Shown here piece by piece: positions 43,424 through 50,173 of a stretch of DNA of 64,000 nucleotides. Source of the DNA: DATLYB01 sp964502525 (GTDB lineage Bacteria; Bacteroidota; Bacteroidia; Chitinophagales; CAIOSU01). The stretch is taken from assembly GCA_964502525.1 (NCBI GenBank), contig CAZCXH010000001.1, positions 57,055 through 121,054 of the forward strand, given 5' to 3'. Positions within the stretch are counted from its first letter, which is position 1, and each line of letters starts with the position of its first letter. A program made the position numbers and the translations under genes. The notes beneath the pieces were generated by a model. The model made no database searches. It saw only the letters and a program-made list of their open reading frames with translations, and had not been told where the DNA came from.

Positions 43424-44845
43424 ATGTTAATCAAAATCTATAAACTGCGTTTTCTGTCGTTGGTTTTAGCCGCAGGGCTGCCTTGTTCATTTGCAAATGC
43501 CCAGCTTGAACATATTCCTCATGTCCGCGCGGCAGTGCAGGACAGCCAATACCTGCAAGCCGGTGTGATATTGCTGACCACAAGGGACAACCACGTCAGA
43601 TATAGCGCTCCCAATCACTTTACGTCTTCGATTCAAATCGTTGATCCGCTTCAACCATGGCCTCCCATTTTCTTTTCAAATATCAAGGTTAATAAGAATG
43701 ATATCGGCAGCAACGGAATATTTCAGGATATCCGTTTTCAGGATGATGTCCGGCAGCTCACATTTTTTCAGGCAGCAAAAGATAAGGCAGACAAGGGCAG
43801 TAAAAGCATGTATTTAATCTGCGATACAAATTTTTCAGTGATTGATACTTTCCTGGGAACCACAGGCCATGTCACGGGGCACGGGTTTCAAATTAATTCG
43901 AATGGCGAGCGGCTTTACTTTGCGAATACGGACACGGTTCTTGATCTTTCCGATTTCAGCGGAGACGACCGGGATACCGCTGTGCCGGTGGCGCTGCAGT
44001 TGATTCAGATTCAGGATAAAAACAACAGGCTTCTGTTCTCATGGAACCCGCTCGATCACATACCCTTGTCCGACACATACTCAAAACTTCATGAATTTGG
44101 CGAGAGGGACCAGTTAATGAATGGTTGGAACTGGTCACGCGCCACTTCACTGAGGTTTACGCATGACGGGAATATAATTTATTCATTCCGGCACATCGGT
44201 GTAGGAAAAATTAACCGTGATACAGGCATGCTGATGTGGAAGCTGGGGGGCAAATCAACGACATTGATCATGCCTGAAAACGCGGAGTATTACCGCCAGC
44301 ATGATTTCCAGGAAATCTCCCCTAACACTTTCTCGCTTTTTTCAAACGGGGAAGAAGAAACGCCATGCAGGCTGATGATTTTTAAAGTTAATGAGGAGGA
44401 GTCAAAGGTGGAAATAGCAAAGGTTATCCAGCCGTCACCGCCTGTATTTTCAACACACGGAGGAAATTTTCAAATTTTGGATAACGGGATGTATTTGCTC
44501 AACTACGGAAATGACACATCGCTGGACGACTGGCACAAGGTTTTTGAATTTGCCGACACATCCGGAAAAGTTCATGCTGAATATCACCTCCCGTGCATGA
44601 ACCACGCCTTCCAGGCTCATTTGGTGAAGTCATGGAAACCTTATCAGCCAACGATCATCAATGAAAACGGAGTTTTGAAAGTGAGCGGAATTCCAATTTC
44701 CGTATCGTGGTATCTTATGAAAGATTCTGATGTCATTCACGTAAGCGACAGCATGACCATCCATCCGGAAAGCAGCGGAACATATATTGCAACAACAAAA
44801 CAGGGTTTTGGCTGGCTGGTTACCAAACCATACTCCATCCATTAA
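43424..44845 (+). CDS. Exported arylsulfotransferase-like protein, paralogue 1
   Basis: 473 residues from ATG 43424 with signal peptide (FLSLVLAAGLPCSFANAQ). Mature part matches the Arylsulfotransferase (ASST/PF14269-like) propeller by its repeated motifs: GHGFQINSNGERLYF, LRFTHDGNIIYSFRHIGV, YYRQHDFQEISPNTFSLFS (His293, candidate catalytic) and STHGGNFQILDNGMYLLNYG (His345). An Ig-like segment (SVSWYLMKDSDVIHVSD) forms the C-terminus. ASST enzymes move sulfate between phenolic esters without PAPS in the periplasm. Activity here is untested. The next gene is a close paralogue. Confidence 0.8.
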   Translation: MLIKIYKLRFLSLVLAAGLPCSFANAQLEHIPHVRAAVQDSQYLQAGVILLTTRDNHVRYSAPNHFTSSIQIVDPLQPWPPIFFSNIKVNKNDIGSNGIFQDIRFQDDVRQLTFFQAAKDKADKGSKSMYLICDTNFSVIDTFLGTTGHVTGHGFQINSNGERLYFANTDTVLDLSDFSGDDRDTAVPVALQLIQIQDKNNRLLFSWNPLDHIPLSDTYSKLHEFGERDQLMNGWNWSRATSLRFTHDGNIIYSFRHIGVGKINRDTGMLMWKLGGKSTTLIMPENAEYYRQHDFQEISPNTFSLFSNGEEETPCRLMIFKVNEEESKVEIAKVIQPSPPVFSTHGGNFQILDNGMYLLNYGNDTSLDDWHKVFEFADTSGKVHAEYHLPCMNHAFQAHLVKSWKPYQPTIINENGVLKVSGIPISVSWYLMKDSDVIHVSDSMTIHPESSGTYIATTKQGFGWLVTKPYSIH

Positions 44846-44865
44846 ATTTGCGGTTCTTAAATTTC

Positions 44866-46272
44866 ATGCGCAGCACACTCCTGTTTATTGCTTCCCTGAT
44901 AACTATAAGCGCTCCCAACATGCGGCTATTCGCCCAGCTTGAATTCGTTGCGCCTGTTTCCAGTGAGATTAAACCAGGCAGAAATTTGAGCGGAGTTATT
45001 CTTCTCAATACGACAGATTTCCATGATCAATTCGGAGCTCCGAAGCACTATCCTTCTTCGCTGCAGGTGATTGACCCTGCGCAGCCCTGGCCGCCCATTT
45101 ATTTCACCTGCACAGAACCAGGCGGAAAGGGAATTCTCGGAAAAGGCAACTTTACCACTTTCACCTACCATGAGATAAGCAACCAGTTCTCCTATTACTC
45201 CACTATCTCCACCGGCAAAGATCCTTATGGGGTTTTCTTATTATGCGATCAGAATTTCAACATTACCGATACTATTTGGGGGAACAAATTCTTTATTGAC
45301 AGCCATGATTTCCAGGTTAATGCAAGTGGCGAGCGCCTGTACATGGTTATTTTCGACACAACCCTCGATCTTTCATCATTTTCCAAAAATCCCGCAGATA
45401 CTGCGATGCTGGTAACCTCTCAGGCAATTGTAATTGATGACAAAAACGGCAAACGCCTATTTTACTGGAACCCTCTTGATCATATATCCGTTGCCGAAAG
45501 TTTCAGAAAATTTAATGACCTGTTCGACAACAACCCTTACACCAAAGGTTGGGATTGGCAGCACGGAAACTCCGCAGAGTTCACGCATGACGGCAACATC
45601 GCATATTCATTTCGTTATTTGGGTGTTGGGAAAATCAACCGCAATACCGGCAAAATCATGTGGAAGCTGGGGGGGAAAAATCCTGTCATACCCGTTCCAA
45701 AAGGAGGAGAATATTATTTGCAGCATGACTTCCGTGAAATCGCCCCTGATGTCTATTCCATTTTTTCAAATGGCGGCAAAGGGGATCGTCCCTGCGGGGC
45801 GATGGTGTATCGCATTAACGAAGAAACATTTAAAGCTGAACTGGTCAGAAAATACGAACCTGCGAATCCGGTTTTATCAATAAGCCTCGGCAATTACCAG
45901 ACGCTGGATAATGGCTTATGCGTAATAAACTTCGGCAAATACGCATCGCTTGAGCAGCGCCAGAGAATATTCGAGATTATTGACACTGCAGGAGCGGTAT
46001 GGGCGGAATATGCTTCACCTTCTTTAAACTTTGCATATAAGGTGCAGTATATTCCTGACTTTAAACTGTTGCAGCCGGTTATCTCGGAAAAAGCCGGGGA
46101 ACTGTCCGTCAGCGGGTTGAATTACTCTGTTTTTTGGTATCGCCTCAATGGTTCAGCATTGGAGAAGGCAGGCAGCGGTTATACTTATAAACCTGATCAG
46201 CCGGGAACATTTTTAGCCATTACTAAAGCCGGCTTTGGCTGGTTTGTGTCCAAGCCTTATGATCACAAGTAA
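44866..46272 (+). CDS. Exported arylsulfotransferase-like protein, paralogue 2
   Basis: 468 residues from ATG 44866, the better signal-peptide start; a TTG at 44848 would add six. It parallels paralogue 1 along its whole length: AQPWPPIYFTCTE, SHDFQVNASGERLYM, AEFTHDGNIAYSFRYLGVGK, YYLQHDFREIAPDVYSIFS (His287), and an Ig-like end (SVFWYRLNGSALEKAGSGY). At the position of His345 of paralogue 1 it has Ser340 (SISLGNYQ), so the two may differ in activity or substrate. It overlaps the next gene by 14 bases. Confidence 0.8.
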   Translation: MRSTLLFIASLITISAPNMRLFAQLEFVAPVSSEIKPGRNLSGVILLNTTDFHDQFGAPKHYPSSLQVIDPAQPWPPIYFTCTEPGGKGILGKGNFTTFTYHEISNQFSYYSTISTGKDPYGVFLLCDQNFNITDTIWGNKFFIDSHDFQVNASGERLYMVIFDTTLDLSSFSKNPADTAMLVTSQAIVIDDKNGKRLFYWNPLDHISVAESFRKFNDLFDNNPYTKGWDWQHGNSAEFTHDGNIAYSFRYLGVGKINRNTGKIMWKLGGKNPVIPVPKGGEYYLQHDFREIAPDVYSIFSNGGKGDRPCGAMVYRINEETFKAELVRKYEPANPVLSISLGNYQTLDNGLCVINFGKYASLEQRQRIFEIIDTAGAVWAEYASPSLNFAYKVQYIPDFKLLQPVISEKAGELSVSGLNYSVFWYRLNGSALEKAGSGYTYKPDQPGTFLAITKAGFGWFVSKPYDHK

Positions 46273-46927
46273 TTCATCGAAGTATTCTAAATACGCAACG
46301 GCAGCGGTAGCGTCAGGCATGATTGCGCTGTTGCTCTACTTTTTTATTGTTAAAGAGGCAGACGGGAAAATTGTTAAGGACATTGACGGAAATTCTTACA
46401 AAACCATAGACATAGGAAGCCAGGTTTGGCTATCAGAAAATTTAAAGACCAGCCGTTTTCGCAATGGCGATACTATACCTAATGTAAAGGAGCCGGAAGA
46501 ATGGGAAGCGCTGGCATCTCCGGGCTGGTGCTATAACAACAATGATTCTGCATCGGGAATTTATGGCAAGCTTTATAATTGGTTTGCCGTGAACGACCCG
46601 CGCGGCATATGCCCTGAGGGCTGGCACATCCCGTCAAAGAGCGAAATCCAGGATTTGATACGGCATTTAGGCGGAGACTCCCTCGCTGCACAGAACCTGA
46701 GAACAATTGACAGCACAATGCTGTCTGCATCAGCCCTTGCAGGTTACCGATCATACACCGGGCAATTCAGGCGTTTTGGAAATTATTGCGGTTTATGGAC
46801 ATCCACCGAAGGCAACATTGAATTTGCCTGGTTATTTTATACCGACTGCAGTCAAAATGATCCCGCTATTAATCAAATTTTTTTAGGTAAAAAGAATGCG
46901 TTGCCTTGCAAGTGCATTGGGGACTGA
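46259..46927 (+). CDS. FISUMP-domain protein with N-terminal membrane anchor, second paralogue
   Basis: 222 residues from ATG 46259, overlapping the end of the preceding gene. An N-terminal hydrophobic segment (AAVASGMIALLLYFFIV) is followed by the FISUMP domain: VKDIDGNSYKTIDIGSQVWL, SENLKTSRFRNGDTIP, GKLYNWFAVNDPRGICPEGW, HIPSKSEIQDL, LWTSTEGN and the terminal CKCIGD. Unlike paralogue 1 there is no lipobox. Last gene of the cassette; a family 1 repeat follows 30 bases after the stop. Confidence 0.9.
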   Translation: MITSNSSKYSKYATAAVASGMIALLLYFFIVKEADGKIVKDIDGNSYKTIDIGSQVWLSENLKTSRFRNGDTIPNVKEPEEWEALASPGWCYNNNDSASGIYGKLYNWFAVNDPRGICPEGWHIPSKSEIQDLIRHLGGDSLAAQNLRTIDSTMLSASALAGYRSYTGQFRRFGNYCGLWTSTEGNIEFAWLFYTDCSQNDPAINQIFLGKKNALPCKCIGD

Positions 46928-46956
46928 GTGTTCTCCCGCTGTCCTGGTTCCAATAA

Positions 46957-47053
46957 GGACAGTTCTAAAAATTCTACCATTTACTCCCTCTCCTTCGAGC
47001 TCCTTCGAGAGGGAAGGGGTGAGGCGATAAAAAGAGCAATTTTTTGAACTGCC
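46957..47053. repeat. Miniature element family 1, copy B
   Basis: GGACAGTTCTAAAAATTC at the left, TTTTTTGAACTGCC at the right, with the CTCCTTCGAGxTCCTTCGAGAG hairpin and GAAGGGGTGAGGCGATAAAA inside. AATAAG occurs just outside both ends, a possible short target duplication. Confidence 0.8.
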
Positions 47054-47062
47054 AATAAGAGA

Positions 47063-47158
47063 TTATCCCGAAACAAGTGTGAAAAACGAACTGTGATCGG
47101 GATATACCATCGGGTGCTATTGGGTACAAGTTCGGAAACCTGTTTACCAATGGTATAA
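47063..47158 (+). repeat. Dispersed repeat family 2, copy 2
   Basis: TTATCCCGAAACAAGTGTG through GGAAACCTGTTTACC. The cleanest of the three copies. It follows a family 1 element directly. Confidence 0.75.
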
Positions 47159-47182
47159 TCCAAGCATCAGCGAGGAAACCGA

Positions 47183-48085
47183 TTACTTCAGCACAAAAGC
47201 CCCTACCCCGCTGAAAAACCCGTCAACATACACTTTCACGCTGTAGTTTCCTTTTCCCAAGGGCAGGTCGTAACTCCATCCGAGGCAGTAATTTTTCCGT
47301 TCGTTTTTATAATCCAACTTGGACATGAAGGAGTAACGACTTTGTGAGTTGTCATCCCTGACCGTGAATGTTCCCGCCCCTGACGCATCGGTTCCAAGCA
47401 CCACTCCCTCCGGAGAAAACACCTGCAGGTAAACGGTTTTATCCCCCGTCTGGGCTATCTTATTTTGGAGCAAATCAAAACAAACCTCAACCCGTTTTGT
47501 TTTTGCCGCTATGGATGTGCTTACATATTTGCTGTTGCCTTTTTGCTTTTGAGGGGTAGTGGTTACGTTTTCAGCGCTGATAACAGAACCCTTTTCGATG
47601 GTCTTTTGCTGCTCCATCGCAACGGCTGTGAGCTGCTCCACATTGGCCTGTGCAGTAGCAACCGCCTCCTTCAGCAGGTTATTTACAGTAACCAGTGAAT
47701 CAATCTGCTCCAGATAGTTTTCTTTCAGCGCTTTAAGCTCTGCAAGTTCCTTCTTATACTCCTCCGAATCTTTCTTCAATACCTTAATACGAGATTCCTT
47801 TGCCTTGATATCTTTCTTGGCAATATCAAGCAGGCTGTCTAACTCGTTTGACAAACCTTTGAACTCATCCAACTCGGAAGAAGTTTCTTCCAGTTTGGTC
47901 CCGGTTTCGGTAACTTTTACCGACAACTCAGCCGTAGCCTGCGTAAGCGAATCCACCTGCGCTGAAAGCCTGGTTATTTCCCCCGATTTTTTATTGGATG
48001 TAAAGAACTGAATGCCATTAAGCACCACTGATAATACAAGCAGTATGATCAATGGTAGTTTAGAAGAAGATTGGTTGTCTGCCAT
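47183..48085 (-). CDS. Membrane-anchored coiled-coil protein
   Basis: 300 residues: one membrane helix (PLIILLVLSVVLNGIQFF, residues 10-27), a coiled coil from about 35 to 170 (heptad-like LSAQVDSLTQATAELSVKV, ELAELKALKENYLEQIDSL), then a beta-rich C-terminal domain (RVEVCFDLLQNKIAQTGDKT, LGWSYDLPLGKGNYSVKVYV). Predicted inner-membrane protein with a periplasmic or cytoplasmic extension. Such proteins are often mislabelled as chromosome-segregation proteins because of the coiled coil. No family is recognised for the C-terminal domain. The ATG at 48085 is the only sensible start. Confidence 0.85.
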   Translation of the reverse strand: MADNQSSSKLPLIILLVLSVVLNGIQFFTSNKKSGEITRLSAQVDSLTQATAELSVKVTETGTKLEETSSELDEFKGLSNELDSLLDIAKKDIKAKESRIKVLKKDSEEYKKELAELKALKENYLEQIDSLVTVNNLLKEAVATAQANVEQLTAVAMEQQKTIEKGSVISAENVTTTPQKQKGNSKYVSTSIAAKTKRVEVCFDLLQNKIAQTGDKTVYLQVFSPEGVVLGTDASGAGTFTVRDDNSQSRYSFMSKLDYKNERKNYCLGWSYDLPLGKGNYSVKVYVDGFFSGVGAFVLK

Positions 48086-48111
48086 TTTTTTAAATTTTGT
48101 GCAAATGTAGA

Positions 48112-48190
48112 ATAAAGTTTAAAGTTTAAAGCCTAAAGTTTAAAGATGGGTTGAAAGTTTGTGAACAACTTTAAACTATAAACTTCAGGC
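48112..48190. repeat. Word-built inverted repeat (TTTAAAG / CTTTAAA)
   Basis: The left arm repeats AAAGTTTAAAG words, the right arm CTTTAAACTATAAAC and GGCCTTAAACC. An imperfect hairpin between two minus-strand genes, similar in style to 19524-19618. Confidence 0.65.
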
Positions 48191-48191
48191 C

Positions 48192-48686
48192 TTAAACCAC
48201 TTTATTCGCGCAACTCGTGCTGGCAAATGCGTGGGGCTTGGCTTTGAAGGCGAAGCCCATGCTGAGGATGTAGCCCATCGCCTCGCTCAGGGCCGTGTTT
48301 GACTTGAAATGCGGATTAGTGTTGATATCGGCATGAACTTCCAGATCAACGTCATGCCTGTCCAGCAGGTCGCACAACTCATAAGCGATGTTGATTGACA
48401 TGGAAACTTCGTTCAGCAACCGTTCTTTCAGCGTCATCGGCTGTCTGGAGCGGTCGTTGTGAATGTACATGAAGCCTCCCTTCTTTTCACGAAGAAAGAC
48501 GATTACCGTGGCGAATTCCACCACTTCCCCGCGCACCTGCGAATCGGTTCCGATGCACACCATCAGTTTGTTACCCGAAGCACGTTCTCTGAGGATGGCT
48601 TGTTCCACTTCTTCCTTGATCGCCAACTCAATGTTGTCACCGTTGAATTTTCTCCAGCGCGTCATGTTATGCAACTTGTTAATCAT
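48192..48686 (-). CDS. YkuK-family (DUF458) RNase H-like protein
   Basis: 164 residues from ATG 48686 (MINKLHNMTRWRKFNGDNIE). The DUF458/YkuK family has an RNase H-like fold; typical segments are KLMVCIGTDSQVRG with its Asp, EFATVIVFLREKKGGFMYIH and VDLEVHADINTNPHFKSN with acidic residues. Bacillus YkuK binds RNA in sporulating cells; the role here is unknown. The first 17 codons of the longer frame (from 48737) lack support. Confidence 0.87.
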   Translation of the reverse strand: MINKLHNMTRWRKFNGDNIELAIKEEVEQAILRERASGNKLMVCIGTDSQVRGEVVEFATVIVFLREKKGGFMYIHNDRSRQPMTLKERLLNEVSMSINIAYELCDLLDRHDVDLEVHADINTNPHFKSNTALSEAMGYILSMGFAFKAKPHAFASTSCANKVV

Positions 48687-48870
48687 GTTCAGTCCTTTTT
48701 CCTGTTTGGATACTACAATTAAACACAATCCGCTCAAAAAAAGTTAATCAACACCCTGTCGAAATTTCATTCCGGCAAGGGTTTCATGTGAAGTTCGCTT
48801 AAAATCGGGACAACATCAACACAAAGTGATTACGGTGGTTGGGTGGTTTTATTTTACCTGAATATCTTGC

Positions 48871-48878
48871 TATATTTG
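48871..48878 (+). promoter_or_regulatory. Candidate -7 box of rpmE2
   Basis: TATATTTG, an exact TAnnTTTG, 23 bases before the rpmE2 ATG. The -33 region is poor: TTTT at 48847-48850 is the closest to the expected spacing. Confidence 0.5.
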
Positions 48879-48901
48879 CAGTCCCAAAAAATTCAGAGGC
48901 A

Positions 48902-49153
48902 ATGAAAAAAGGCATTCACCCCGAAAGTTACAGATTGGTCGTATTTAAGGATTTCTCCTGCGATTACGCTTTCCTTTCAAGGTCAACCGCTCACACCAAA
49001 GAAACCATCGTCTGGGAAGATGGAAAGGAATATCCGCTGGTGAAACTTGAAATCTCAAACCAATCGCATCCTTTCTTCACAGGGAAGATGAAATACGTTG
49101 ACACAGCGGGGCGCATCGAAAAATTCCAGAAAAAATACCAGAAGAAATCATAA
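48902..49153 (+). CDS. rpmE2: 50S ribosomal protein L31 type B
   Basis: 83 residues from ATG 48902 ([20 protein letters not shown] ... [11 protein letters not shown]). L31 motifs [20 protein letters not shown] are present. The zinc-binding CxxC of type A L31 is absent, so this is the zinc-free paralogue used in zinc shortage in many bacteria, but often the only L31 in Bacteroidota. The open frame extends to 48839, but the promoter box there excludes the upstream codons. Confidence 0.95.
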   Translation: MKKGIHPESYRLVVFKDFSCDYAFLSRSTAHTKETIVWEDGKEYPLVKLEISNQSHPFFTGKMKYVDTAGRIEKFQKKYQKKS

Positions 49154-49210
49154 AGTCAACAAACTGCTCCGTAAGAGCGAAAAGAGGCTGTCATAAACTG
49201 GCGGCCTTTT

Positions 49211-49897
49211 TTATTTGAAGGCTTTGGGTTTTGAACTTCCGAACTCCTGCGCCTTTTGATAGTCGTCAAGAAATTTTTTGAGACCTATTTCCGTGAGCGG
49301 ATGTTTAAACAACCCGTCAATCGCTGACAAAGGGCAGGTAACCACATCTGCTCCAGCCTCAGCGCATTTCACGATATGAAGCGGGCTGCGAATGGATGCT
49401 GCCAGCACCTCCGTCCGGAAGTTATAAGTACGGTAGATTGCGACTATCTGTGAAATGAGTTCCACGCCATCCCAATTGATGTCATCCAGCCTCCCGATGA
49501 AGGGTGAAACATAGGTTGCGCCCGCTTTTGCCGCCAGTATTGCCTGCGCTGCTGAAAACACCAGCGTGCAATTTATTTTAATGCCTATTCCGCTCAAGTG
49601 CCTGATAGCCCTCACCCCTTCTTTTATCATCGGCACTTTCACCACAATGTGCTGGTCCAATGAAGCGAGTTTCTCGCCTTCCTCCACGATGCCCTTGAAA
49701 TCAGTTGAAATAACTTCAGCGCTCACATCGCCCTGCACGATCCCGCAGATTTGCTTGTAATGCTTCATCACGTTGTCATGTCCGGCTATCCCTTCCTTAG
49801 CCATCAATGACGGATTGGTCGTCACACCGTCCAAAATGCCCAGAGATTTGGCTTCCTTTATTTCGCTGAGGTTAGCCGTGTCAATAAAGAATTTCAT
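49211..49897 (-). CDS. fsa: Fructose-6-phosphate aldolase / transaldolase (TalC-like)
   Basis: TIM-barrel class I aldolase of the small transaldolase group, 228 residues. MKFFIDTANLSEIKEAKSLG and GVTTNPSLMAKEG at the start; HIVVKVPMIKEGVRAI (Schiff-base Lys region), NCTLVFSAAQAILAAKAGA, and SPFIGRLDDINWDG. Whether it acts as transaldolase or FSA cannot be told from motifs alone. A palindrome lies 32 bases before the ATG. Confidence 0.92.
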   Translation of the reverse strand: MKFFIDTANLSEIKEAKSLGILDGVTTNPSLMAKEGIAGHDNVMKHYKQICGIVQGDVSAEVISTDFKGIVEEGEKLASLDQHIVVKVPMIKEGVRAIRHLSGIGIKINCTLVFSAAQAILAAKAGATYVSPFIGRLDDINWDGVELISQIVAIYRTYNFRTEVLAASIRSPLHIVKCAEAGADVVTCPLSAIDGLFKHPLTEIGLKKFLDDYQKAQEFGSSKPKAFK

Positions 49898-49928
49898 GGT
49901 TGAAATTTTCAGCTAAAATACAACTTAG

Positions 49929-49941
49929 ACCTGACAGGTTT
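49929..49941. repeat. AACCTGTCAGGTT palindrome, copy 3
   Basis: On the minus strand AAACCTGTCAGGT, 32 bases before the fsa start codon, between fsa and the SRP RNA. Confidence 0.65.
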
Positions 49942-49974
49942 CTTGCAGCACAGGGTTGACGGAAGGGCAAAAAA

Positions 49975-50073
49975 ATAGGCAAGATACTTATATCGCACCG
50001 CTCAACCACTTACCCTTGCTGCCTTCCGACCCTGGGGGAGTTCGGCAGGAGCTGGCCGTATAAGTCTTGCCCA
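49975..50073 (-). ncRNA. ffs: Signal recognition particle RNA (4.5S type)
   Basis: Small bacterial SRP RNA, read on the minus strand. The ends pair (GGCAAGACTTATA at the 5' side with TATAAGTATCTTGCC at the 3' side), and the apical domain has the diagnostic GGGTCGGAAGGCAGCAAGGG loop that binds Ffh. A run of U follows the 3' end, acting as terminator. The short frame at 49988-50170 across this RNA is an artefact. Exact ends are approximate by a few bases. Confidence 0.94.
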
Positions 50074-50173
50074 CGGCAAAGTTAGTCAGCAGATCACAAT
50101 TTGCAAAAGTTCGCCCAAACATTTTAAGTGTTTCTTCGTAAAGACAGGTACCATAAACCCAAATTTTCATTAT

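Noticed and set aside
49988..50170. 60-residue minus-strand frame
   Set aside because: It covers the SRP RNA, whose loop and pairing ends are unmistakable; the frame is incidental.
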